Source: Artocarpus heterophyllus | Taxonomy: Eukaryota; Streptophyta; Magnoliopsida; Rosales; Moraceae | DNA: 64,000 nucleotides | Direction of reading: 5' to 3' | Assembly (NCBI GenBank): GCA_025403435.1 | Contig: CM046354.1 | Span: 20,090,424 to 20,154,423 of the forward strand | In this document: in pieces, positions 50,557 through 61,622 of the stretch | How positions within the stretch are numbered: the first letter of the stretch is position 1 | Layout of the letters: every line of letters starts with the position of its first letter | Made by a program: the position numbers and the translations under genes | Notes under the pieces: generated by a model | What the model was told of the DNA's origin: nothing | Databases searched by the model: none | The model's input: only the letters and a program-made list of their open reading frames with translations

Positions 50557-52807
50557 AGCTCGAGCAAATTTCTCAAATTTTTGGTCAACCAGCGGGGTAT
50601 CAAGGTTAACCTAGCAAAGGCCCAAGAAAATATCGACATGCATTCTCCTCAGACTATAAAGGACGTGTAAAAGATCACGAGCATGATAGCGGCTCTTTCG
50701 AGGTTTGTCTTCTAGGCTACCGACAAGTGCCATCCATTTTTTAAGGCGCTTAAGTGGAGATTTAAGTGGAACAGGGAATGTGAGGAAGCTTTTCAAAATC
50801 TGAAGAAGTATTTGGCCACACCCCCGCTCCTGTCCAAACCTTTGACAAGTGAGGTTTTAACTGCATATCTAGCCATGTCTAAGAAGGCCGTATACTCGGT
50901 CCTAGTCCGAGTTGAAGACGGGGCTCAAAAGCTAGTCTATTATACCAGCCACGCATTTTAGGGTGCCGAAGAGCGGTATCCCCCACTCGAGAAGTTGGCC
51001 TTCGCCTTAATCACTTCAGCTCGCAAGTTGCGGCCATACTTTCAAGGCCACGCAATAAAGGTCTCGACCAAGTTCCATCTCTAGCAAGTTCTTCAGAGCC
51101 TGGAGATATCAGGCCAGATGGCCAAATGATCGATAGAACTCGATCAGAATGACGTGCATCTCGTGCCAAGAGCGGCCATCAAAGCCCAAGCTCTTGTAGA
51201 CTTCATTGCTGAATTCACCGATGCTGAACAAGCCACACCGTTGGCCGAGAAGGCACCTATAGAAGTGCCAGACGCCCCCGGCTGTAGCGAAGATTACACC
51301 ACCTCAGGATTAGAATGGAGACTTTATGTTGATGGGTCTTCTTGTATAGAAGGATCAAGTGCCAGGCTGATATTAATAAGCCCAGACAGACACAAGGTGA
51401 TCTACGTGCTCCGATTCAACTTTAAGGCCTCAAATAATGAGGCAGAATACGAAACGCTTCTGGCCGGACTTTGAATCGCTAGGGATCTTGGGGTAGACCA
51501 GATAATCATCCACAGCTACTCTATACTTGTCGTCCAGCAAGTCACTTGAGCATTCCAAGCCCAAGCAAACTCGATGGCTGCATATTTACAAGAGGTCAAG
51601 CAACTACTCGAGCAATTTAAATGCTACTCATTCAAGTAGATCCCCAGGTCAGAGAACTTGAAGGCCGATGCTCTTGCTCGGCTAGCCTCGGGCCTCGACA
51701 ATAGTGACCTAACCTCAGTCCCCATTGAAAGACTAGTCGAGCCAAGCATCTATAAAGAAGTGGCAAATGTAGCTAAGGAGCACGAGACCTCATGGATGGA
51801 CCCGATCATCCGATACTTGACCACAACCAAATTGCTCGACGACCGAGAAGAGGCACATCGGATACGCAACAACTCGGCCCGGTATTCGATGATCGGTAGA
51901 AGACTATATCGACAAGGCTATACCACGTCGTGTTTAAAGTGCATAAGCCCTAAAGAAGCCGAATACCTAATGAGGCAGATCCATGAAGGTCTATGGGGTA
52001 ATCATTCTGGGGGGCATTCATTGGCCCAAAAGTGTCTTCCGTTGGGCTACTATTAGCCGACCATGGAGCAGGACTGTAGAGATTTTGTGCAAAAATGCCT
52101 CAAATATCAACAATTCGTAAGGATGCCTAGATATCACGCTAAGCCCCTCACTTCCGTAATCTCGGCATGGCCATTTATGAAGTAGGCTATCGATCTGATC
52201 GGACCCCTTCCTCCGGCCCGATCACAATTTAAGTATGCATCGTGACCATAGACTACCTTACGAAATGGGTTGAAGTAGAACCGTGTACCAACATGACTAA
52301 AGCAAAATGTACCAATTTTGTGTGGAAGAATATCATTTGTCAGTTTTGAATCCCACACACGATCATGACCGACAATGCCAAACAATTCAAGTCCTCTAGT
52401 CTCCTTCGCTTGTGTGAGCAGCTCGGCATCAAGAAAATTTTCTCCTCTCCGAGCTACCCCAGAGCAACGACCAAGTGGAGGCTATCAACAAAACAACCAA
52501 GGATAACTTGAAGAAAAAGCTTGAGGGCCTTAAGGGGGCATGGGACGACGAGCTTCCATGAGTGCTCTGCGCTTAGAGACCTCATTGTCCCTCGTGTATA
52601 GGGCAGAGGCTGTCATCATGGCCGAGGTAGGGTTGCCTAGCTTCAAATCAAACATTATGAGGAGATTCAGAATGTTGAGATCATGATGTTCGAGGTTGAC
52701 CTGCTCGAAGAAAAAAGAAACTGGGCAGCAATCCATAATGTAGCCTGGAATCAGGTAGTCACTCGGTATTGCAACAAGCGGGTCCAACAGAGAAGCTTTA
52801 AAATTGG
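50557..52807 (+). pseudogene. Tat-2 pol: RT end, RNase H, second RNase H, integrase
   Basis: Domains in order: RT connection (FLVNQRGIKVN), RNase H (FKWNRECEEAFQNLKKYLAT, then SHAF-GAEERYPPLEKLAFAL), and second RNase H. The second RNase H has catalytic-type LYVDGSS and NNEAEYETLLAGL at 51154-51474. The integrase zinc region follows (HEGLWGNHSGG, C-DFVQKC at about 52080), then the core with AIDLIGPL and TIMTDNAKQF. The Glu segment (DQVEAINKT) lies in another frame after a one-base shift near 52460. About ten stops occur, nearly all explainable by C-to-T or G-to-A changes (Gln, Arg and Trp codons). Not functional. Confidence 0.9.
52306..52807 (+). repeat. Left copy of a 502-bp Tat duplication
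   Basis: Aligns without gaps to 57229-57730 with about ten substitutions. Both copies share the same frameshift and stop codons. Ends where the chromovirus begins. Confidence 0.95.
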
Positions 52808-52815
52808 ATACCAGT
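52808..52815 (-). promoter_or_regulatory. Remnant of a tRNA primer-binding site
   Basis: On the minus strand the LTR end TGACA is followed by AC and then TGGTATC. These are the first bases of the initiator-Met primer site, before Tat sequence resumes. Confidence 0.6.
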
Positions 52816-53582
52816 TGTCACGGGTGTCTAAATTCACTCACGAATTTTCACCAGTGATGGCGCTAAGTTCCTCACTCAGCCAGCCAACTCACACGCACGT
52901 TTGATCAACTCGCACACACTATAGATCAAAGTAAACACAAACACAGCAATTACGGGAAATCTCCCAACCCTTTATTAAACTCGCATAAAAGGAATACACT
53001 CGATGTTTGCTGGGATCACACACTCTCAAAACCGTGTCCTCAGCCTTAGCCATCCATGGCTATAAATAAACAAAAACCAGGCAACACGTGGTGGCTGACA
53101 GCCCCAGCCACTAGGCCACACAAACTCACGGGACACATGTATCAGGTCTCGGATTGCCACCTGGGGCCATGAGGGCGCGGATCCAAGTAACCGCTTGTAA
53201 CCGCCTGCACACGCACAGCAGTGGCGCACGCTTGACTCACAATCGCGCGCCACATCGATCAAGTAACCGTCTTGCCATCCTGCTGCTTCTCCACGTGCAT
53301 CTGGGGCCTGGTCTCTCCAAGCCAAGTGTCCAGTCTCGGTCTATCCAAGACATGTGCCTCAACTTCCCGTCATGTGCCACAACCAACTCAGATTGCCTCA
53401 CGTGTGTGCATGTCTACTCCTATGCACGTTGCCTCACTTTGCATGCTGGTCTTCACGTCCATGCCATGCAAGACTCGCCTGCCACCAAGTCAAGTGCACT
53501 CATGCTTTTCTCTCGGCTTGGCTGCTCACCGCCCGCATGCACTTGCGCACACGGGTTTAACTCGATTGATCAGGTGCTGACA
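52816..53582 (-). repeat. Chromovirus LTR (767 bp)
   Basis: On the element strand it starts TGTCAGCACCTG after a polypurine tract (GGTGGGGGTGGGTTTG) and ends ACCCGTGACA. It is the only full LTR of this element here. The pol stop codon lies 13 bases inside it. Confidence 0.9.
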
Positions 53583-56500
53583 AACCCACCCCCACCGGAT
53601 GGAGCCGACGTCCTCGTCGGAAGGGTCTCTAAGTACGCCTTCACCTGCTCTTCAAATTGCCAAAGGGTAACATCCCTTTCCCATGTTGCATCCGCCTCAC
53701 TACTACCAACCCAATGCACAAGATAATCGGTCCTTCGATTTTTCCTGCTCTCACCTTGGGTCCGATGGTCAAGAATCTTCACCATCTTCTTGTGGAACTC
53801 TTTTCTCACTGTTGGAGGGGCTCTTTTCACTTGCTGCCTATCACCATCTCCGTGATAGGGCTTCAAGAAGCTCACATGGAATGTCGGATGTATCTTCATT
53901 CTCTCAGGCAACTGCAACCTGTAGGCCACATTTCCCACTCGCTGCAGCACTGGAAATGGCCCATCATACTTCTGGATCAGGCCCTTGTGATAGCGCCTGT
54001 CCGTCACCTTCTTCCAGATTTGTGGGGTCAGCTTCAAAAGGACTAGATCACCTTCTTGAAACTCCAAAGACCGCCTATGCTTGTCTGCATACTTTTTCAT
54101 TCGTCTCTGCGCCTTGGTCAAGCTATCATAGGCTTGCTCGATTAACTCCTGTTTATCACGAGCAAAACGGTATGCAGCAGGACACTCCCCTTGTGACTTC
54201 TGCTTCGCCACTTCTAACGGGGTCAGGGGTTGATGCCCGAGCGCCAACTCTGAGGGGCTCAATCCCGTTGCAGATGACTTATGAATGTTGTAGCAAAACT
54301 GGGCTGCATCAAGTAAATCCACCCAATTCCGCTGACTTGCAGTAACATAATGCCTCAAATACTCTTCTAACAAGGCATTTATCCGCTCCGTCTGGCCATC
54401 GGTCTGCGGATGATTGGCTGTAGAAAACTTCAACTCAGAACCCATGAGTTTGAAGAGATAAGTCCAGAATTTTCTGGTGAACCGCGCATCTCGATCGCTG
54501 ATTATATCCAGGGGCATCCCAAACACCTTCACCACGTGTTTCATAAACAACTCGGCTGCCACCTTGGCTGGACATGCATGTGGTGCAGCCATAAACACCG
54601 CATACTTAGAAAAACGATCAACAACCACCAATATGGAACTCAAACCTTCCACCGTCGGCAGTCCCACAATGAAATCCATAGAAATAGATACCCACGGCTT
54701 CTCGGGAATGGATAGGGGCTGAAGAAGTCCCGCTTGTTTCTTCTTCTCGGTTTTGTCTAGTTGACATACTAGACATGTTCGGACATACATCTCGATGTCT
54801 TCCTCCATCTTTGGCCAGAAATAGTGTCTCGACACAAGGGCCATCATCCGCTCAATGCCCGGATGTCCCGCCCATAATGGATCATGGGTCTCCCTCAATA
54901 ATTCCTGTCTCAGTCCTCCACCCTTAGGGACAAAAAGCCTACCTCCTCGTGCATACAGTAGGCCGCCATCAACCCAGTATTTTCGGACAAGTCCATCTTC
55001 AACCTGCTGCCTCAGCTGACAGTAAGTAGAATCTGCCTCCGCAGCGTGTCTGATCTTCTCAACAAAATCAGACTGAATAAGGGTCAATGAAGCCACATAT
55101 GCCTGCACTTCTTTCCTGCTCAAGGCGTCTGCTACCCGGTTCTCGCTGCCTGGACGATGCAGCCATGCAAAGTCAAATTCGGCAAGGAACTCCTGCCACC
55201 GGGCCTGTTTTGGAGATAGTTTCTTCTGAGACTTGAAGTAAGTATTAGCCACGTTGTCTGTCACCACGACAAACTTCGTTCCCAATAGGTAATGCTTCCA
55301 CATCTCCAGACAATGGATCACAGCAACCATCTCTTTCTCATGGGCGAAATAGCGCTGTTCCATGTCCTTCAATTTTCTGCTTTCATAGGCGATGGGGTGC
55401 CCTTCCTGGACCAACACCCCACCAATGGCTCTATCGGATGCATCAGTATGCACTTCAAAGGGTAATCCAAAGTCCGGCAACCGCAGCACTGGTTCCGAAG
55501 TCACCACTGCCTTGATTTTCTCAAACGCTTCCTGGCAGTCTACTGTCCAAGCCCACTTCTTGTCTTTTCTCAGCAAGTCGGTGAGGGGATTCACCTTCTT
55601 GGAGTATCCTTCGATGAAGCGCCTGTAGTAGTTTGCTAAGCCAAGGAACGACCGCAACTCGGTTACCTTCGTGGGGGCAGGCCAATCTACGATGGCTTGG
55701 ATCTTCCTCTCATCCATCCTGATCTGCCCCTTGCTAATCTTGTGCCCCAAGAACAAGATTTCCTGCATACAGAACTCACATTTCTCCTTCTTGACATACA
55801 GTGAACTTTCCCTCAGTTTGCGGAACACCATCCTCAAGTGCTCGACATGTTGAGCCAACGACTCATTGTACACCACAATGTCATCCAAATAGACCACAAC
55901 AAAGCTATCCAAAAACTCATAGAGCACATCATTCATCAGGTTCCAAAAGGTAGCAGGGGCGTTAGTAAAACTGAAAGGCATTACTAGGAATTCAAACGAA
56001 CCATACCTAGTGACCGTCGCTGTTTTAGACTCATCTCCCTCAGCAATGCGGACTTGCCAATACCCAGACCGCAAGTCAAGTTTGGTGAAGTAGGATGCCT
56101 TTGAAAGTCGGTCGAACAAATCTGCTACATTAGGCACGGGGTACTTGTTTTTCACCGTAACCTTGTTGAGTGCTCGATAATCCACACACATGCGAAGGGT
56201 CCCATCCTGCTTTTTCTGGAACAAAACAGGTGCACCATATGGGGCCCTCGATGGCTGCAAGTAGCCTGCCTCCAGCAACTCATCCAGTTGCCTTCGTAAC
56301 TCCGCTAACTCTTTAGGCGCCATGCGGTAAGGGGCTCGGGCAGGGGGTCTTGCGCCAGGTTCAAGCTCAATCTTGTGATCAAAGTGCCTCCTCGGGGGCA
56401 ACTTTTTGGGTAGTTCGGGTGGCATCACGTCTTGAAACTCATCAAGGACACCAGCAACTTCGTCAGGCACATGGACAACTTTGTCTGGCTTGATCTCCAC

Positions 56501-57134
56501 CAAGGCAGCCACGAATGTTGTCTCACCCCGCTTCAATCCTGACTTAAGCTGGGAAGCTGACTGCAGCAACGGCTTCTCTGCAGTTTGCTCACAAAAATCC
56601 GCCCGAACAAAACACGGTCTTGCCTCATCTTGAATGAAGAGGCCACTCAAATGGGGCACTGCTACGGCCTTTGCCTTCACAAAAAACTCGATTCCAAGGA
56701 TTAGATCGTAATCATCAAGAGGGACAGCCATGAAGGAACACTCTTGTTCCCAATCTCCGATCTTCAAGGACGACGTGGTCATTCCTTGGATGGGCTGTGC
56801 ACCAGAATTCACTGCCTTTATCCTACTCGAAGTCTTTGAGACAGTCAGCCCGAGGTCACTGATTTTTCGCTGTGAGAGGAAATTGTTGGTCGCACCGGTG
56901 TCCAACATCGCTCGCACTGCATGCCCGTTCAGCCACACATTCACATACATGAGCCCTTTGTGAGAGCCCTGCTTGTCTCCTGTGATTGCGTTGAGTAACT
57001 GTAGGGGGTTCAGTCTCAGATTTGCACTACCCGACTCATCATCAGACCCTTCCTGAGCAATGAGGGCCGACAGCTTCTCCTTCCTTGGGCAGTTTCTTGC
57101 CCGATGAGGACCATCGCAGATAAAGCATCCTGAG
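53570..57134 (-). CDS. Chromovirus gag(C-term)-pol polyprotein, open frame
   Basis: The frame is open from the junction at 57134 to the stop at 53570. The first ATG inside it is at 56950, giving 1126 aa, but it continues upstream through a gag zinc knuckle [13 protein letters not shown]. Positions in the 1126-aa part: protease D17-T-G; RT with YLDD at 354-357; RNase H D503, E540, D565, D608. Integrase has zinc residues H689, H696, C726, C729 and the D759, D819, E855 triad (35 residues between the last two). A C-terminal chromodomain lies at about 1053-1107 (YLVHWVG..ATWE). Such chromodomains steer integration to particular chromatin. Most of gag and the 5' LTR are missing, so it is not a complete element. 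RT has MPFSFTNAP where the family usually has MPFGLTNAP. Confidence 0.95.
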
Positions 57135-57225
57135 TTTGTGTTTACTTTGATCTATAGTTTGTGCGAGTTGATCAAACATGCGTGTGAGTTGGCTGGCTGA
57201 GTGAGGAACTTAGCGCCATCACTGG
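57135..57225 (+). repeat. Inverted 91-bp fragment of the chromovirus LTR
   Basis: It is the reverse complement of 52851-52941 with two mismatches. It lies where the rest of gag and the 5' LTR should be, in the opposite orientation to that expected for a 5' LTR. Confidence 0.92.
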
Positions 57226-57228
57226 AGT

Positions 57229-57914
57229 AATGTACCAATTTTGTGTGGAAGAATATCATTTGTCAGTTTTGAATCCCACACACGATCATGACCGACAATG
57301 CCAAACAATTCAAGTCCTCTAGTCTCCTTCGCTTGTGTGAGCAGCTCGACATCAAGAAAGTTTTCTCCTCTCCGAGCTACCCTAGAGCAACGACCAAGTG
57401 GAGGCTATCAACAAAACAATCAAGGATAACTTGAAGAAAAAGCTTGAGGGCCTTAAGGGGGCATGGATCGACGAGCTTCCATGAGTGCTCTGGGCTTAGA
57501 AACCTCATTGTCCCTCGTGTATGGGGCAGAGGCTGTCATCATGGCCGAGGTAGGGTTGCCTAGCTTCAAATCAAACATTATGAGGAGATTCAGAATGTTG
57601 AGATCATGATGTTCGAGGTTGACCTGCTCGAAGAAAAAAGAAACTGGGCAGCAATCCATAATGTAGCCTGGAATCAGGTAGTCACTCGGTATTGCAACAA
57701 GCGGGTCCAACCGAGAAGCTTTAAAATTGGGGATTTGGTACTAAAGAAGGTTATGGTTCAACAGCCCGATTTGGGGTCTTTTGGTCCAAAATGGGATGGG
57801 CCGTATAGGGTCATCGGCATCATTCGTCTGGGCATGTACAAGTTATCTGACATGGAGGGAAACCAGCTCGGTCATCCTTGGAACGCCAAGCTCTTAAAAA
57901 GATTCTTTTGTTAG
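57229..57914 (+). pseudogene. Tat-2 integrase C-terminal part, after the insertion
   Basis: The first 502 bases repeat 52306-52807. After that the sequence continues the integrase tail: FKIGDLVLKKVMVQQPDLGS, then KWDGPYRVIGI and HPWNAKLLKRFFC before a stop at 57914. There is no chromodomain, as usual for Tat elements. The 103 codons from 57606 form an open frame, but the core upstream is shifted and stopped. Confidence 0.9.
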
Positions 57915-58849
57915 ATCGAGGCCATAAACTTTTTTTGACCTCTGGCCAAAATTCTTTTGTAACTAGGCCTATTGAATAGGGCTGGGATGTAAATACTAGA
58001 CATCAATGAAATGTAAATTTCCTACACCATTCCATTGAGCAATGTGTTTGAAGGAAATAAACAGACCTGAAAAGGGATACCAAAACTCCAGCCTGGAGGA
58101 TCAGAGAACAACTCTTGACGAGGGAGAGTCATCCTAATTAACCAGACTAGGGGGCTGATCAGCACCTCATCAATTCTCTGTCACTGTACAGATCACCTAG
58201 TAAGTCGCTCGGCACAACTGTGTGTCCAACAACCTTAGACTTGCAAAGTTTCCTCAAACTTAGATAAGTCTAAGGGGGCAACAGGGTAAGGGTATTCACA
58301 CGCCGTTGTGCTCTGTCTGATTGAGAAAACGGGGACACCATCCCTACTCGGCCTCAATTTTAATTGAAAAAACAGAAGCTCGAAAAACTATGGTCTAGGA
58401 ATGTCGCTCCCAAGGAGCATCCAACTTCATCTGAATTCCTAATTTAATTTCGAGACTGAGATCTATGTTAACTCGGCAAGACGAAGGCCTAACTACGTTC
58501 TCGAGAAACTTCTCACCTTGAAATATGAACACATATTTCCAAGAACTATCGAAAACACAATACGCAAGAATTCGAGAAGTGAAGAACAAGGAAAATATCT
58601 TTCATTTATAGTGATTGGGAGGTACAATTAATCGGGCACCTCCCGATCCTAGACATTCAAAACAACAAAAAAACAGATTAAGTCTGAGTGCCATCCCCGT
58701 GTCCAGCAGCGCCTTCCTTGCCTCCACCACCGACAGTGCTCTGCTCGTCTCCGTTGCCGTCACCGTCCACTATGACAACCTCCCCGCCTTGCTGTTGCTA
58801 AGCAGAGTCTTGTTCTGGCTCGACTATAAGCGACCACTTAAAGCCTTTA
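57915..58849. other. Tat-2 spacer between pol and the antisense gene
   Basis: Non-coding. It contains GGGGG-type tracts (actagggggctg near 58147; ctaagggggcaac near 58270) resembling the element's polypurine tract. No tandem repeat was seen, unlike Tat-1. Confidence 0.5.
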
Positions 58850-61250
58850 GCCTCAGGGTGCTGCCGGATAAGATGATCCTAGAGGTCTATTATGCCAAAG
58901 TAGTAGTAGTTGGCGTACTCTGGAGACGCCTTGAATTCCTCCATGGCTTGTGTGAGACGGCCGAGGAGTCCTCCAAAAATTGTTGATGCTCGGCCAGCAG
59001 AGCCTCCAGCTACTGCTTGAGCCAGACAGCCTCATCCTTTGCCTCCCCGGCCTCTCTCAAAGCCTCTTTGGCCTCCACTTTGGCCTGAGCGGCGTCCTCC
59101 TTGGCCTTTCGGGCTTCCTTTTCAGCTCGAGAAAAGGACTTCTTGATTTGGTCTAGCTCGATGTTCTTAGCACTAAGCTTCCTTTTGACCTCTAACTTGA
59201 TAAGGAAGGTCTTCTTATGCCTCTCTTTCTCCTTGTTGAAGTCCTTCATCTTGGTTAAATAGGCCATGTACAAGATGGCACTCGTTTGAGGATAACAATA
59301 CTTCAGTGCTCGATGGGAGGAAAAACAGTCAAAAGGCTTGGGTTGGACAAGCACTTACAATGGTGGTAGAGCGGAAGGCCGCATCAGATAGGCCCTAGAA
59401 ATCCTCCCTTCAGAGGTTCACCAAAAAGTCATCCTAGGGCATTACATCCCCGAGACATTCCAGGATGGTTTCGCGGCAGTTCGGGCATCTCCTCTGGGGG
59501 TCCTGAGGAGACACCATAGTGGTGTTGTCGGCGGGTGTCTCCTCCGATGAAGCCCTAGTCCTCGAAGGCTGGGTTGGTGGCTCTTGGATTGTGACGGGTA
59601 CCTGCTCAGGTTGGGGAGGAAGCTCTGTCCTCGTAGTCCGATTATGCTTCCTCCCGACCTCCACGGCCTTGCCCTTCCTTTTCTTGAGGCTCTCCATAAG
59701 AGCCCACCTTTTAACAATTGTGCTCGGCCACAAAGACATCTCTGCAAGCAAAAATTCCCAACTCAAAATCAGGTCAGCACGGATAAAAAAAAAAGAAAAA
59801 AGAAAAAAAACTCGAGGCTGACCTCTGATCCGGAGCTGGCGAGATGGGTTAATGAGCCGAATCACGTCCTCGAGGTCCTCGTCCACCACAGGTGGCCCTG
59901 CATCAAAGGAGCCACTCGATGAGTCCTCGAAGCTGGACGATGATGGCTCCCTCGTCAGCCGCTCGGATCAAGTAGTGCTTGGCCCTAGGACGTCACGGCG
60001 CCAGGCCTGGCGACTGTCACCTACCCGGTCGACCGGGGAGGGCAGGTTGGCGGGGGATTTATTCTGCTAGGTTCCCCGAACCAGCCATAACCGAAAAGGG
60101 TTTCCTTCCCGAGCAGAAAGGACTACTGCCTGGTCGCTTCTGGCTTCTCGAACAAGTCTTCGACCACCTGATCACATGACTCGGTGCCTAAGGCCTCTTA
60201 GACCACACGTGCCCTTATTCAAAAGTCCTCGGCACATGCTGGTTAGCAGGGATGGCCTCACCGGCTCGAGCTAAGTAATTGCCCCGACGTAGAACCATTG
60301 GTACTCTAGAGTTTATTCAAGTCGAGGTTGCCCAAAATAAAGTCCTTCCTAAAGCCGGTGACATAATACTACCCGGACTGCTAAGGAAACTTCTTCATTT
60401 TGTACACTTATTTAAATGCTTCCAGCGGCATCTCGGTTGCCCAGTGGTACCTCCATAACACGTACATCCCGATTAGTGACCTGTAACTGTACGGGTTTAA
60501 TTGAACCGGGTACATGTTAAAATCATTAAGTGCCCGATAGAGGAATGGATGGAATGAGAGGCGCAGCCTAGCCCTAAAAAACTCGACGTAAAGCGTTATG
60601 CATCCCTCTAGTAGCTCCAGTGGTGAATCGTTCTCCTCGGGCACCATAAGGATCACGTCGTCTGGGATGTTGAACTTGGCACGCAGATCCTCCAACCAAG
60701 ACTCCATTATAGCGCTAGTATAGGCCGTTGTTGAGGTCTGCCCAGGCCGGGTCACCCTGTACGTAGTCACCCCCCGAACCTGGGTGATTTAGACCTGTTT
60801 GTCCTCTTCTATTTTGGGCTGCTCTGCCTCCTCTACCTCCTCGGCTGCCCGTTCCTCATCGAAGACGTCCACTGTAATTGTGCTTGCGACCTAGACCGGG
60901 GCCCCAAAATTCTAGCCGGATGCACTCGAAACATCACCGGTTGCCTGAAGCTTGGCTCTCTCTTGGGCATTAACTCGGGAGGAGCCCGTAGTGGCCGCCC
61001 CGATGTAAGGGTCCTCGCCCCTACATTGCCTAATTCGTCTCTCCCCATCCAACAGATTGAGAAACTCCTACTCGGGGACTATGTGGGAGTTAACCCTCAA
61101 TATTTGTTCAAGTCGGCTAGCCCCATCCCATTCTAGGGATGCATTCTCGACGTCAACGTGAACGGCGGATGAACTGCCCTTTAGGCTACTTTTTGACCAG
61201 GAAATGTCGATGTTCTAGGAATCTAACATGTCACTCATTTTCATACTCAT
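58850..61250 (-). pseudogene. Tat-2 antisense gene (PF04195-like plus coiled coil)
   Basis: The ATG at 61250 is followed by a short frame (MSMKMSDMLDS) and a stop. The piece at 60770-60408 has FNIPDDVILMVPEENDS, then ITLYVEFFRARLRLSFHPFL and QLNPYSYRSLIGMYVLW, the pattern of the 'putative gypsy type transposon' domain. The 59889-59434 piece includes a basic KKRKGKAVEVGRK segment. 59354-59010 is a long Ala/Lys/Glu coiled coil (EKEARKAKEDAAQAKVEAKE). Order and content match the antisense gene of Tat-1. Stops and gaps, some perhaps introns, break it. Function unknown. Confidence 0.72.
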
Positions 61251-61386
61251 TGGAAAATTACCTGATCTGGCTGTGGTAGCTTGGAAACGTAAAGTCTTCG
61301 GGTAAATAACTACAACTCGGTAGCTAAGAACTCTCTGGGTGCAAAATCTGACTTCAATCATATGAAATTGACGAAAAGAAAGACCC

Positions 61387-61394
61387 TATTTATA
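61387..61394 (-). promoter_or_regulatory. TATA box of the Tat-2 antisense gene
   Basis: TATAAATA on the minus strand (context GGCTATAAATAGGG), about 137 bp before the ATG at 61250 and about 230 bp inside the 3' LTR. Confidence 0.6.
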
Positions 61395-61622
61395 GCCATT
61401 TTAGGCAAAAAATTTGGGCGCAAAAAACAAAGAGGCGCGATGATTACACCTGTCAGGTGGCGCAGTTAACTGCAGAGTGACACGTGTCCCCCCGGTTGAT
61501 CCGCATGACCTTTCGTTTCACCCCTTTTCGGAGTGTCGTTTGGTCTTCTTTCTTTCAGCCGACCTTACCCACTCGGTGTAGTCCACCTAGCTGGACACCG
61601 ACCAGGTGAACTAGGGGGCTAA

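Noticed and set aside
52530..52787. Minus-strand frame repeated at 57453-57710
   Set aside because: It is antisense to Tat integrase; its two copies simply reflect the 502-bp duplication.
53154..54345. Plus-strand frames of 129-220 codons
   Set aside because: They lie antisense to the chromovirus LTR and pol, whose domains are clear on the minus strand.
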